Assembly (NCBI GenBank): GCA_029721435.1
Contig: CM056581.1
Coordinates: 71,596,712 to 71,660,711, forward strand
Length of the DNA: 64,000 bases
Direction: 5' to 3'
From: Gymnothorax reevesii
Lineage: Eukaryota; Chordata; Actinopteri; Anguilliformes; Muraenidae
Part shown: positions 48,095-61,849 of the stretch, one piece after another
How positions within the stretch are numbered: position 1 is the first letter of the stretch
Layout of the letters: each line of letters opens with the position of its first letter
Notes under the pieces: model-generated
Databases searched by the model: none
The model's input: only the letters and a program-made list of their open reading frames with translations
Told to the model about the DNA's origin: nothing
Position numbers and translations under genes: made by a program

Positions 48095-51000
48095 ATGAAA
48101 ATTTTTGACATGCAGAAGTTAAAAAAAAGAAAGTTTTTAAAAAAGTGTATATCTTCACTACAGAGACTCATATTCACTTCCAATAGGCCATAAAAACACA
48201 TTGGAAAAATGGATGGCATACATGCAGTGCAACAGTGACCTGAAGCATTTCCCAGGCCAGATACACGCAGAGATTCACATTCTGAGCTTAAAACCTCAAA
48301 GAAGCGTGTTTTCATGAAAGAGCGTATGGAGACAATATCAGCACTCTAGGTCGCTTCCTTAAGAAGATAGCAGCCAATTCACTCCTATTTAGTCATACAG
48401 TGAAAATTCACTCATGTTTGTCACTTTCCCACTGATTTACACACGGATTGAAACTTTTTGACAAGCAGAAGTTAAAAAAAGAAAGTTTTTAAAAAAGTGC
48501 ATATCTTCACTTCAGAGACTCATATTCACTTCCAATAGGCCATACAAGCAAATTGGACAAATTGCTGCCATATATGCAGTGCACAGTGATCTGAAGCATT
48601 TCCCAGCCCAGATACACGAACAGATTCACTTTCTGAGCTTCAAACCTAGAAGAAGTGTGTTTTCATGAAAGAGCGTATGGAGACAATATCAGCGCTCTAG
48701 CTCGCTTCCTTAAGAAGATAGCAGCCAATTCACTCCTATTTAGTCATACAGTGAAAATTCACTCATGTTTGTCACTTTCCCACTGATTTACACACAGAAT
48801 GAAAATTTTTGACATGCAGAAGTTAAAAAAAAGAAAGTTTTTAAAAAAGTGCATATCTTCACTTCAGAGACTCATATTCACTTCCAATAGGCCATAAAAA
48901 CACATTGGAAAAATGGATGGCATATATGCAGTGCAACAGTGATCTGAAGCATTTCCCAGGCCAGATACACGCAGAGATTCACATTCTGAGCTTAAAACCT
49001 CAAAGAAGCGTGTTTTCATGAAAGAGCGTATGGAGACAATATCAGCGCTCTAGCTCGCTTCCTTAAGAAGATAGAAGCCAATTCACTCCTATTTAGTCAT
49101 ACAGTGAAAATTCACTCATGTTTGTCACTTTCCCACTGATTTACACACAGAATGAAAATTTTTGACATGCAGAAGTTAAAAAAAAGAAAGTTTTTAAAAA
49201 AGTGTATATCTTCACTACAGAGACTCATATTCACTTCCAATAGGCCATAAAAACACATTGGAAAAATGGATGGCATATATGCAGTGCAACAGTGATCTGA
49301 AGCATTTCCCAGGCCAGATACACGCAGAGATTCACATTCTGAGCTTAAAACCTCAAAGAAGCGTGTTTTCATGAAAGAGCGTATGGAGACAATATCAGCG
49401 CTCTAGGTCGCTTCCTTAAGAAGATAGCAGCCAATTCACTCCTATTTAGTCATACAGTGAAACTTCACTCATGTTTGTCACTTTCCCACTGATTTACACA
49501 CAGAATGAAAATTTTTGACATGCAGAAGTTAAAAAAAAGAAAGTTTTTAAAAAAGTGCATATCTTCACTTCAGAGACTCATATTCACTTCCAATAGGCCA
49601 TACAAGCACATTGGAAAAATTGGTGGCATATATGCAGTGCAACAGAGATCTGAAGCATTTCCCAGGCCAGATACACGCAGAGATTCACATTCTGAGCTTA
49701 AAACCTCAAAGAAGCGTGTTTTCATGAAAGAGCGTATGGAGACAATATCAGCGCTCTAGCTCGCTTCCTAAAGAAGATAGCAGCCAATTCACTCCTATTT
49801 AGTCATACAGTGAAAATTCACTCATGTTTGTCACTTTCCCACTGATTTACACACAGAATGAAAATTTTTGACATGCAGAAGTTAAAAAAAAGAAAGTTTT
49901 TAAAAAAGTGTATATCTTCACTACAGAGACTCATATTCACTTCCAATAGGCCATAAAAACACATTGGAAAAATGGATGGCATATATGCAGTGCAACAGTG
50001 ATCTGAAGCATTTCCCAGGCCAGATACACGCAGAGATTCACATTCTGAGCTTAAAACCTCAAAGAAGCGTGTTTTCATGAAAGAGCGTATGGAGACAATA
50101 TCAGCGCTCTAGCTCGCTTCCTTAAGAAGATAGCAGCCAATTCACTCCTATTTAGTCATACAGTGAAAATTCACTCATGTTTGTCACTTTCCCACTGATT
50201 TACACACGGATTGAAACTTTTTGACAAGCAGAAGTAAAAAAAAAGAAAGTTTTTAAAAAAGTGCATATCTTCACTTCAGAGACTCATATTCACTTCCAAT
50301 AGGCCATACAAGCAAATTGGACAAATTGCTGCCATATATGCAATGCACAGTGATCTGAAGCATTTCCCAGCCCAGATACACGAACAGATTCACTTTCTGA
50401 GCTTAAAACCTAGAAGAAGCGTGTTTTCATGAAAGAGCGTATGGAGACAATATCAGCGCTCTAGCTCGCTTCCTTAAGAAGATAGCAGCCAATTCACTCC
50501 TATTTAGTCATACAGTGAAAATTCACTCAAGTTTGTCACTTTCCCACTGATTTACACACAGAATGAAAATTTTTGACATGCAGAAGTTAAAAAAAAGAAA
50601 GTTTTTAAAAAAGTGTATATCTTCACTACAGAGACTCATATTCACTTCCAATAGGCCATAAAAACACATTGGAAAAATGGATGGCATATATGCAGTGCAA
50701 CAGTGATCTGAAGCATTTCCCAGGCCAGATACACGCAGAGATTCACATTCTGAGCTTAAAACCTCAAAGTAGCGTGTTTTCATGAAAGAGCGTATGGAGA
50801 CAATATCAGCGCTCTAGGTCGCTTCCTTAAGAAGATAGCAGCCAATTCACTCCTATTTAGTCATACAGTGAAAATTCACTCATGTTTGTCACTTTCCCAC
50901 TGATTTACACACAGAATGAAAATTTTTGACATGCAGAAGTTAAAAAAAAGAAAGTTTTTAAAAAAGTGTATATCTTCACTACAGAGACTCATATTCACTT

Positions 51001-52326
51001 CCAATAGGCCATAAAAACACATTGGAAAAATGGATGGCATACATGCAGTGCAACAGTGATCTGAAGCATTTCCCAGGCCAGATACACGCAGAGATTCACA
51101 TTCTGAGCTTAAAACCTCAAAGAAGCGTTTTTTCATGAAAGAGCGTATGGAGACAATATCAGCGCTCTAGGTCGCTTCCTAAAGAAGATAGCAGCCAATT
51201 CACTCCTATTTAGTCATACAGTGAAAATTCACTCATGTTTGTCACTTTCCCACTGATTTACACACGGATTGAAACTTTTTGACAAGCAGAAGTTAAAAAA
51301 AAGAAAGTTTTTAAAAAAGTGCATATCTTCACTTCAGAGACTCATATTCACTTCCAATAGGCCATACAAGCAAATTGGACAAATTGCTGCCATATATGCA
51401 GTGCACAGTGATCTGAAGCATTTCCCAGCCCAGATACACGAACAGATTCACTTTCTGAGCTTAAAACCTAGAAGAAGCGTGTTTTCATGAAAGAGCGTAT
51501 GGAGACAATTTCAGCGCTCTAGCTCGCTTCCTTAAGAAGATAGCAGCCAATTCACTCCTATTTAGTCATACAGTGAAAATTCACTCATGTTTGTCACTTT
51601 CCCACTGATTTACACACAGAATGAAAATTTTTGACATGCAGAAGTTAAAAAAAAGAAAGTTTTTAAAAAAGTGCATATCTTCACTTCAGAGACTCATATT
51701 CACTTCCAATAGGCCATACAAGCACATTGGAAAAATTGGTGGCATATATGCAGTGCAACAGAGATCTGAAGCATTTCCCAGGCCAGATACACGCAGAGAT
51801 TCACATTCTGAGCTTAAAACCTCAAAGAAGCGTGTTTTCTTGAAAGAGCGTATGGAGACAATATCAGCGCTCTAGCTCGCTTCCTTAAGAAGATAGCAGC
51901 CAATTCACTCCTATTTAGTCATACAGTGAAAATTCACTCATGTTTGTCACTTTCCCACTGATTTACACACAGAATGAAAATTTTTGACATGCAGAAGTTA
52001 AAAAAAAGAAAGTTTTTAAAAAAGTGCATATCTTCACTTCAGAGACTCATATTCACTTCCAATAGGCCATAAAAACACATTGGAAAAATGGATGGCATAT
52101 ATGCAGTGCAACAGTGATCTGAAGCATTTCCCAGGCCAGATACACGCAGAGATTCACATTCTGAGCTTAAAACCTCAAAGAAGCGTGTTTTCATGAAAGA
52201 GCGTATGGAGACAATATCAGCGCTCTAGCTCGCTTCCTTAAGAAGATAGAAGCCAATTCACTCCTATTTAGTCATACAGTGAAAATTCACTCATGTTTGT
52301 CACTTTCCCACTGATTTACACACAGA
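48095..52326 (+). repeat. 12-monomer higher-order repeat, copy 1 (4232 bp)
   Basis: Order: 48095 A (GCAACAGTGACC), 48448 B (351 bp; GAGCTTCAAACC, GAAGTGTG), 48799 A', 49152 A, 49505 C (preceded by GAAACTTCACT), 49858 A, 50211 B (GCAATGCACAG), 50563 A (CTCAAGTTTG, AAAGTAGCG), 50916 A (GCGTTTTTTC), 51269 B (CAATTTCAGCG), 51621 C (TTTTCTTGAAAG), 51974 A'. The order restarts at 52327 with the same GTGACC and CTTCAAACC markers. Confidence 0.9.
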
Positions 52327-55300
52327 ATGAAAATTTTTGACATGCAGAAGTTAAAAAAAAGAAAGTTTTTAAAAAAGTGTATATCTTCACTACAGAGACT
52401 CATATTCACTTCCAATAGGCCATAAAAACACATTGGAAAAATGGATGGCATACATGCAGTGCAACAGTGACCTGAAGCATTTCCCAGGCCAGATACACGC
52501 AGAGATTCACATTCTGAGCTTAAAACCTAAAAGAAGCGTGTTTTCATGAAAGAGCGTATGGAGACAATATCAGCGCTCTAGGTCGCTTCCTAAAGAAGAT
52601 AGCAGCCAATTCACTCCTATTTAGTCATACAGTGAAAATTCACTCATGTTTGTCACTTTCCCACTGATTTACACACGGATTGAAACTTTTTGACAAGCAG
52701 AAGTTAAAAAAAGAAAGTTTTTAAAAAAGTGCATATCTTCACTTCAGAGACTCATATTCACTTCCAATAGGCCATACAAGCAAATTGGACAAATTGCTGC
52801 CATATATGCAGTGCACAGTGATCTGAAGCATTTCCCAGCCCAGATACACGAACAGATTCACTTTCTGAGCTTCAAACCTAGAAGAAGTGTGTTTTCATGA
52901 AAGAGCGTATGGAGACAATATCAGCGCTCTAGCTCGCTTCCTTAAGAAGATAGCAGCCAATTCACTCCTATTTAGTCATACAGTGAAAATTCACTCATGT
53001 TTGTCACTTTCCCACTGATTTACACACAGAATGAAAATTTTTGACATGCAGAAGTTAAAAAAAAGAAAGTTTTTAAAAAAGTGCATATCTTCACTTCAGA
53101 GACTCATATTCACTTCCAATAGGCCATAAAAACACATTGGAAAAATCGATGGCATATATGCAGTGCAACAGTGATCTGAAGCATTTCCCAGGCCAGATAC
53201 ACGCAGAGATTCACATTCTGAGCTTAAAACCTCAAAGAAGCGTGTTTTCATGAAAGAGCGTATGGAGACAATATCAGCGCTCTAGCTCGCTTCCTTAAGA
53301 AGATAGAAGCCAATTCACTCCTATTTAGTCATACAGTGAAAATTCACTCATGTTTGTCACTTTCCCACTGATTTACACACAGAATGAAAATTTTTGACAT
53401 GCAGAAGTTAAAAAAAAGAAAGTTTTTAAAAAAGTGTATATCTTCACTACAGAGACTCATATTCACTTCCAATAGGCCATAAAAACACATTGGAAAAATG
53501 GATGGCATATATGCAGTGCAACAGTGATCTGAAGCATTTCCCAGGCCAGATACACGCAGAGATTCACATTCTGAGCTTAAAACCTCAAAGAAGCGTGTTT
53601 TCATGAAAGACCGTATGGAGACAATATCAGCGCTCTAGGTCGCTTCCTTAAGAAGATAGCAGCCAATTCACTCCTATTTAGTCATACAGTGAAACTTCAC
53701 TCATGTTTGTCACTTCCCCACTGATTTACACACAGAATGAAAATTTTTGACATGCAGAAGTTAAAAAAAAGAAAGTTTTTAAAAAAGTGCATATCTTCAC
53801 TTCTGAGACTCATATTCACTTCCAATAGGCCATACAAGCACATTGGAAAAATTGGTGGCATATATGCAGTGCAACAGAGATCTGAAGCATTTCCCAGGCC
53901 AGATACACGCAGAGATTCACATTCTGAGCTTAAAACCTCAAAGAAGCGTGTTTTCATGAAAGAGCGTATGGAGACAATATCAGCGCTCTAGCTCGCTTCC
54001 TAAAGAAGATAGCAGCCAATTCACTCCTATTTAGTCATACAGTGAAAATTCACTCATGTTTGTCACTTTCCCACTGATTTACACACAGAATGAAAATTTT
54101 TGACATGCAGAAGTTAAAAAAAAGAAAGTTTTTAAAAAAGTGTATATCTTCACTACAGAGACTCATATTCACTTCCAATAGGCCATAAAAACACATTGGA
54201 AAAATGGATGGCATATATGCAGTGCAACAGTGATCTGAAGCATTTCCCAGGCCAGATACACGCAGAGATTCACATTCTGAGCTTAAAACCTCAAAGAAGC
54301 GTGTTTTCATGAAAGAGCGTATGGAGACAATATCAGCGCTCTAGCTCGCTTCCTTCAGAAGATAGAAGCCAATTCACTCCTATTTAGTCATACAGTGAAA
54401 ATTCACTCATGTTTGTCACTTTCCCACTGATTTACACACGGATTGAAACTTTTTGACACGCAGAAGTAAAAAAAAAGAAAGTTTTTAAAAAAGTGCATAT
54501 CTTCACTTCAGAGACTCATATTCACTTCCAATAGGCCATACAAGCAAATTGGACAAATTGCTGCCATATATGCAGTGCACAGTGATCTGAAGCATTTCCC
54601 AGCCCAGATACACGAACAGATTCACTTTCTGAGCTTAAAACCTAGAAGAAGCGTGTTTTCATGAAAGAGCGTATGGAGACAATTTCAGCGCTCTAGCTCG
54701 CTTCCTTAAGAAGATAGCAGCCAATTCACTCCTATTTAGTCATACAGTGAAAATTCACTCATGTTTGTCACTTTCCCACTGATTTACACACAGAATGAAA
54801 ATTTTTGACATGCAGAAGTTAAAAAAAAGAAAGTTTTTAAAAAAGTGCATATCTTCACTTCAGAGACTCATATTCACTTCCAATAGGCCATACAAGCACA
54901 TTGGAAAAATTGGTGGCATATATGCAGTGCAACAGAGATCTGAAGCATTTCCCAGGCCAGATACACGCAGAGATTCACATTCTGAGCTTAAAACCTCAAA
55001 GAAGCGTGTTTTCTTGAAAGAGCGTATGGAGACAATATCAGCGCTCTAGCTCGCTTCCTTAAGAAGATAGCAGCCAATTCACTCCTATTTAGTCATACAG
55101 TGAAAATTCACTCATGTTTGTCACTTTCCCACTGATTTACACACAGAATGAAAATTTTTGACATGCAGAAGTTAAAAAAAAGAAAGTTTTTAAAAAAGTG
55201 CATATCTTCACTTCAGAGACTCATATTCACTTCCAATAGGCCATAAAAACACATTGGAAAAATGGATGGCATATATGCAGTGCAACAGTGATCTGAAGCA

Positions 55301-55500
55301 TTTCCCAGGCCAGATACACGCAGAGATTCACATTCTGAGCTTAAAACCTCAAAGAAGCGTGTTTTCATGAAAGAGCGTATGGAGACAATATCAGCGCTCT
55401 AGCTCGCTTCCTTAAGAAGATAGAAGCCAATTCACTCCTATTTAGTCATACAGTGAAAATTCACTCATGTTTGTCACTTTCCCACTGATTTACACACAGA
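52327..55500 (+). repeat. 9-monomer version of the higher-order repeat (3174 bp)
   Basis: Order: 52327 A (GTGACC, CCTAAAAG), 52680 B (CTTCAAACC), 53031 A' (AAAATCGATGG), 53384 A (GACCGTATGG), 53737 C (CACTTCTGAGAC), 54090 A (CTTCCTTCAGAAG), 54443 chimeric B, 54795 C (TTTTCTTGAAAG), 55148 A'. Compared with the flanking 12-monomer units, the A-A-B at positions 8-10 is absent. The private variants AATCGATGG, CTTCTGAGAC and CTTCCTTCAG are shared with 56205, 56911 and 57264 in the next unit (offset 3174 bp). This makes it closest to that unit. Confidence 0.9.
54443..54794 (+). repeat. Chimeric B monomer at a 3-monomer deletion junction
   Basis: The 5' end has GAAGTAAAAAAAAAG, as the B monomers at position 7 of the 12-unit do (50211, 57617). 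The 3' end has CAATTTCAGCG, as the B monomers at position 10 do (51269, 58675), while 50211 and 57617 read CAATATCAGCG. GCAGTGCAC also matches position 10, whereas position 7 has GCAATGCAC. The crossover therefore lies between the A-tract (~54470) and about 54570. It also has a private GACACGCAG. Confidence 0.85.
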
Positions 55501-58500
55501 ATGAAAATTTTTGACATGCAGAAGTTAAAAAAAAGAAAGTTTTTAAAAAAGTGTATATCTTCACTACAGAGACTCATATTCACTTCCAATAGGCCATAAA
55601 AACACATTGGAAAAATGGATGGCATACATGCAGTGCAACAGTGACCTGAAGCATTTCCCAGGCCAGATACACGCAGAGATTCACATTCTGAGCTTAAAAC
55701 CTAAAAGAAGCGTGTTTTCATGAAAGAGCGTATGGAGACAATATCAGCGCTCTAGGTCGCTTCCTAAAGAAGATAGCAGCCAATTCACTCCTATTTAGTC
55801 ATACAGTGAAAATTCACTCATGTTTGTCACTTTCCCACTGATTTACACACGGATTGAAACTTTTTGACAAGCAGAAGTTAAAAAAAGAAAGTTTTTAAAA
55901 AAGTGCATATCTTCACTTCAGAGACTCATATTCACTTCCAATAGGCCATACAAGCAAATTGGACAAATTGCTGCCATATATGCAGTGCACAGTGATCTGA
56001 AGCATTTCCCAGCCCAGATACACGAACAGATTCACTTTCTGAGCTTCAAACCTAGAAGAAGTGTGTTTTCATGAAAGAGCGTATGGAGACAATATCAGCG
56101 CTCTAGCTCGCTTCCTTAAGAAGATAGCAGCCAATTCACTCCTATTTAGTCATACAGTGAAAATTCACTCATGTTTGTCACTTTCCCACTGATTTACACA
56201 CAGAATGAAAATTTTTGACATGCAGAAGTTAAAAAAAAGAAAGTTTTTAAAAAAGTGCATATCTTCACTTCAGAGACTCATATTCACTTCCAATAGGCCA
56301 TAAAAACACATTGGAAAAATCGATGGCATATATGCAGTGCAACAGTGATCTGAAGCATTTCCCAGGCCAGATACACGCAGAGATTCACATTCTGAGCTTA
56401 AAACCTCAAAGAAGCGTGTTTTCATGAAAGAGCGTATGGAGACAATATCAGCGCTCTAGCTCGCTTCCTTAAGAAGATAGAAGCCAATTCACTCCTATTT
56501 AGTCATACAGTGAAAATTCACTCATGTTTGTCACTTTCCCACTGATTTACACACAGAATGAAAATTTTTGACATGCAGAAGTTAAAAAAAAGAAAGTTTT
56601 TAAAAAAGTGTATATCTTCACTACAGAGACTCATATTCACTTCCAATAGGCCATAAAAACACATTGGAAAAATGGATGGCATATATGCAGTGCAACAGTG
56701 ATCTGAAGCATTTCCCAGGCCAGATACACGCAGAGATTCACATTCTGAGCTTAAAACCTCAAAGAAGCGTGTTTTCATGAAAGAGCGTATGGAGACAATA
56801 TCAGCGCTCTAGGTCGCTTCCTTAAGAAGATAGCAGCCAATTCACTCCTATTTAGTCATACAGTGAAACTTCACTCATGTTTGTCACTTTCCCACTGATT
56901 TACACACAGAATGAAAATTTTTGACATGCAGAAGTTAAAAAAAAGAAAGTTTTTAAAAAAGTGCATATCTTCACTTCTGAGACTCATATTCACTTCCAAT
57001 AGGCCATACAAGCACATTGGAAAAATTGGTGGCATATATGCAGTGCAACAGAGATCTGAAGCATTTCCCAGGCCAGATACACGCAGAGATTCACATTCTG
57101 AGCTTAAAACCTCAAAGAAGCGTGTTTTCATGAAAGAGCGTATGGAGACAATATCAGCGCTCTAGCTCGCTTCCAAAAGAAGATAGCAGCCAATTCACTC
57201 CTATTTAGTCATACAGTGAAAATTCACTCATGTTTGTCACTTTCCCACTGATTTACACACAGAATGAAAATTTTTGACATGCAGAAGTTAAAAAAAAGAA
57301 AGTTTTTAAAAAAGTGTATATCTTCACTACAGAGACTCATATTCACTTCCAATAGGCCATAAAAACACATTGGAAAAATGGATGGCATATATGCAGTGCA
57401 ACAGTGATCTGAAGCATTTCCCAGGCCAGATACACGCAGAGATTCACATTCTGAGCTTAAAACCTCAAAGAAGCGTGTTTTCATGAAAGAGCGTATGGAG
57501 ACAATATCAGCGCTCTAGCTCGCTTCCTTCAGAAGATAGCAGCCAATTCACTCCTATTTAGTCATACAGTGAAAATTCACTCATGTTTGTCACTTTCCCA
57601 CTGATTTACACACGGATTGAAACTTTTTGACAAGCAGAAGTAAAAAAAAAGAAAGTTTTTAAAAAAGTGCATATCTTCACTTCAGAGACTCATATTCACT
57701 TCCAATAGGCCATACAAGCAAATTGGACAAATTGCTGCCATATATGCAATGCACAGTGATCTGAAGCATTTCCCAGCCCAGATACACGAACAGATTCACT
57801 TTCTGAGCTTAAAACCTAGAAGAAGCGTGTTTTCATGAAAGAGCGTATGGAGACAATATCAGCGCTCTAGCTCGCTTCCTTAAGAAGATAGCAGCCAATT
57901 CACTCCTATTTAGTCATACAGTGAAAATTCACTCAAGTTTGTCACTTTCCCACTGATTTACACACAGAATGAAAATTTTTGACATGCAGAAGTTAAAAAA
58001 AAGAAAGTTTTTAAAAAAGTGTATATCTTCACTACAGAGACTCATATTCACTTCCAATAGGCCATAAAAACACATTGGAAAAATGGATGGCATATATGCA
58101 GTGCAACAGTGATCTGAAGCATTTCCCAGGCCAGATACACGCAGAGATTCACATTCTGAGCTTAAAACCTCAAAGTAGCGTGTTTTCATGAAAGAGCGTA
58201 TGGAGACAATATCAGCGCTCTAGGTCGCTTCCTTAAGAAGATAGCAGCCAATTCACTCCTATTTAGTCATACAGTGAAAATTCACTCATGTTTGTCACTT
58301 TCCCACTGATTTACACACAGAATGAAAATTTTTGACATGCAGAAGTTAAAAAAAAGAAAGTTTTTAAAAAAGTGTATATCTTCACTACAGAGACTCATAT
58401 TCACTTCCAATAGGCCATAAAAACACATTGGAAAAATGGATGGCATACATGCAGTGCAACAGTGATCTGAAGCATTTCCCAGGCCAGATACACGCAGAGA

Positions 58501-59732
58501 TTCACATTCTGAGCTTAAAACCTCAAAGCAGCGTTTTTTCATGAAAGAGCGTATGGAGACAATATCAGCGCTCTAGGTCGCTTCCTTAAGAAGATAGCAG
58601 CCAATTCACTCCTATTTAGTCATACAGTGAAAATTCACTCATGTTTGTCACTTTCCCACTGATTTACACACGGATTGAAACTTTTTGACAAGCAGAAGTT
58701 AAAAAAAAGAAAGTTTTTAAAAAAGTTCATATCTTCACTTCAGAGACTCATATTCACTTCCAATAGGCCATACAAGCAAATTGGACAAATTGCTGCCATA
58801 TATGCAGTGCACAGTGATCTGAAGCTTTTCCCAGCCCAGATACACGAACAGATTCACTTTCTGAGCTTAAAACCTAGAAGAAGCGTGTTTTCATGAAAGA
58901 GCGTATGGAGACAATTTCAGCGCTCTAGCTCGCTTCCTTAAGAAGATAGCAGCCAATTCACTCCTATTTAGTCATACAGTGAAAATTCACTCATGTTTGT
59001 CACTTTCCCACTGATTTACACACAGAATGAAAATTTTTGACATGCAGAAGTTAAAAAAAAGAAAGTTTTTTAAAAAGTGCATATCTTCACTTCAGAGACT
59101 CATATTCACTTCCAATAGGCCATACAAGCACATTGGAAAAATTGGTGGCATATATGCAGTGCAACAGAGATCTGAAGCATTTCCCAGGCCAGATACACGC
59201 AGAGATTCACATTCTGAGCTTAAAACCTCAAAGAAGCGTGTTTTCTTGAAAGAGCGTATGGAGACAATATCAGCGCTCTAGCTCGCTTCCTTAAGAAGAT
59301 AGCAGCCAATTCACTCCTATTTAGTCATACAGTGAAAATTCACTCATGTTTGTCACTTTCCCACTGATTTACACACAGAATGAAAATTTTTGACATGCAG
59401 AAGTTAAAAAAAAGAAAGTTTTTAAAAAAGTGCATATCTTCACTTCAGAGACTCATATTCACTTCCAATAGGCCATAAAAACACATTGGAAAAATGGATG
59501 GCATATATGCAGTGCAACAGTGATCTGAAGCATTTCCCAGGCCAGATACACGCAGAGATTCACATTCTGAGCTTAAAACCTCAAAGAAGCGTGTTTTCAT
59601 GAAAGAGCGTATGGAGACAATATCAGCGCTCTAGCTCGCTTCCTTAAGAAGATAGAAGCCAATTCACTCCTATTTAGTCATACAGTGAAAATTCACTCAT
59701 GTTTGTCACTTTCCCACTGATTTACACACAGA
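55501..59732 (+). repeat. 12-monomer higher-order repeat, copy 2 (4232 bp)
   Basis: Order: 55501 A (GTGACC, CCTAAAAG), 55854 B (CTTCAAACC), 56205 A' (AATCGATGG), 56558 A, 56911 C (CTTCTGAGAC), 57264 A (CTTCCTTCAGAAG), 57617 B (GCAATGCACAG), 57969 A (CTCAAGTTTG, AAAGTAGCG), 58322 A (CAAAGCAGCGTTTTTTC), 58675 B (AAGTTCATATC, CAATTTCAGCG), 59027 C (AGTTTTTTAAAAAG, TTTTCTTGAAAG), 59380 A'. It matches copy 1 from 50211 on at +7406 bp. The next monomer, 59733, resembles the unit start but is followed by a different B and C, so the regular pattern ends there. Confidence 0.9.
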
Positions 59733-61849
59733 ATGAAAATTTTTGACATGCAGAAGTTAAAAAAAAAGAAAGTTTTTAAAAAAGTGTATATCTTCACTAC
59801 AGAGACTCATATTCACTTCCAATAGGCCATAAAAACACATTGGAAAAATGGATGGCATATATGCAGTGCAACAGTGATCTGAAGCATTTCCCAGGCCAGA
59901 TACACGCAGAGATTCACATTCTGAGCTTAAAACCTAAAAGAAGCGTGTTTTCATGAAAGAGCGTATGGAGACAATATCAGCGCTCTAGGTCGCTTCCTTA
60001 AGAAGATAGCAGCCAATTCACTCCTATTTAGTCATACAGTGAAAATTCACTCATGTTTGTCACTTTCCCACTGATTTACACACGGATTGAAACTTTTTGA
60101 CAAGCAGAAGTAAAAAAAAAGAAAGTTTTTAAAAAAGTGCATATCTTCACTTCAGAGACTCATATTCACTTCCAATAGGCCATACAAGCAAATTGGACAA
60201 ATTGCTGCCATATATGCAGTGCACAGTGATCTGAAGCATTTCCCAGCCCAGATACACGAACAGATTCACTTTCTGAGCTTAAAACCTAGAAGAAGCGTGT
60301 TTTCATGAAAGAGCGTATGGAGACAATATCAGCGCTCTAGCTCGCTTCCTTAAGAGGATAGCAGCCAATTCACTCCTATTTAGTCATACAGTGAAAATTC
60401 TCTCATGTTTGTCACTTTCCCACTGATTTACACACAGAATGAAAATTTTTGACATGCAGAAGTTAAAAAAAAGAAAGTTTTTAAAAAAGTGTATATCTTC
60501 ACTTCAGAGACTCATATTCACTTCCAATAGGCCATACAAGCACATTGGAAAAATTGGTGGCATATATGCAGTGCAACAGAGATCTGAAGCATTTCCCAGG
60601 CCAGATACACGCAGAGATTCACATTCTGAGCTTAAAACCTCAAAGTAGCGTGTTTTCATGAAAGAGCGTATGGAGACAATATCAGCGCTCTAGGTCGCTT
60701 CCTCAAGAAGATAGCAGCCAATTCACTCCTATTTAGTCATACAGTGAAAATTCACTCATGTTTGTCACTTTCCCACTGATTTACACACAGAATGAAAATT
60801 TTCGACATGCAGAAGTTAAAAAAAAGAAAGTTTTTAAAAAAGTGTATATCTTCACTTCAGAGACTCATATTCACTTCCAATAGGCCATACAAGCACATTG
60901 GAAAAATTGGTGGCATGTATGCAGTGCAACAGAGATCTGAAGCATTTCCCAGGCCAGATACAGGCAGAGATTCACATTCTGAGCTTAAAACCTCAAAGAA
61001 GCGTGTTTTCATGAAAGAGCGTATGGAGACAATATCAGCGCTCTAGCTCGCTTCCTTAAGAAAATAGCAGCCAATTCACTCCTATTTAGTCATACAGTGA
61101 AAATTCACTCATGTTTGTCACTTTCCCACTGATTTACACACAGAATGAAAATTTTTGACATGCAGAAGTTAAAAAAAAGAAAGTTTTTAAAAAAGTGTAT
61201 ATCTTCACTACAGAGACTCATATTCACTTCCAATAGGCCATAAAAACACATTGGAAAAATGGATGGCATACATGCAGTGCATCAGTGATCTGAAGCATTT
61301 CCCAGGCCAGATACACGCAGAGATTCACATTCTGAGCTTAAAACCTCAAAGTAGCGTGTTTTCATGAAAGAGCGTATGGAGACAATATCAGCGCTCTAGG
61401 TCGCTTCCTTAAGAAGATAGCAGCCAATTCACTCCTATTTAGTCATACAGTGAAAATTCACTCATGTTTGTCACTTTCCCACTGATTTACACACGGATTG
61501 AAACTTTTTGACAAGCAGAAGTTAAAAAAAAGAAAGTTTTTAAAAAAGTGCATATCTTCACTTCAGAGACTCATATTCACTTCCAATAGGCCATACAAGC
61601 AAATTGGACAAATTGCTGCCATATATGCAGTGCACAGTGATCTGAAGCATTTCCCAGCCCAGATACACGAACAGATTCACTTTCTGAGCTTAAAACCTAG
61701 AAGAACCGCGTTTTCATGAAAGAGCGTATGGAGACAATATCAGCGCTCTAGCTCGCTTCCTTAAGAAGATAGCAGCCAATTCACTCCTATTTAGTCATAC
61801 AGTGAAAATTCACTCATGTTTGTCACTTTCCCACTGATTTACACACAGA
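59733..61849 (+). repeat. Monomers 59733-61498: A-B-C-C-A-B
   Basis: Starts: 59733 A (354 bp, nine As in the A-tract, CCTAAAAG), 60087 B, 60439 C (preceded by AAATTCTCTCATG; AAAGTAGCG), 60792 C (TTTTCGACATG, CATGTATGC, ACAGGCAGAG), 61145 A (CATACATGC, GTGCATCAG, AAAGTAGCG) and 61498 B (AGAACCGCG). The A-B-C opening resembles the modules at 42102-47741. Confidence 0.87.

Noticed and set aside
60801..60806. TTCG in class C monomers as a CENP-B box remnant
   Set aside because: The following bases (GACATGCAGAAG) do not have the A and CGGG required at the right spacing. It is a single T-to-C change in TTTTTGAC shared by a few monomers.
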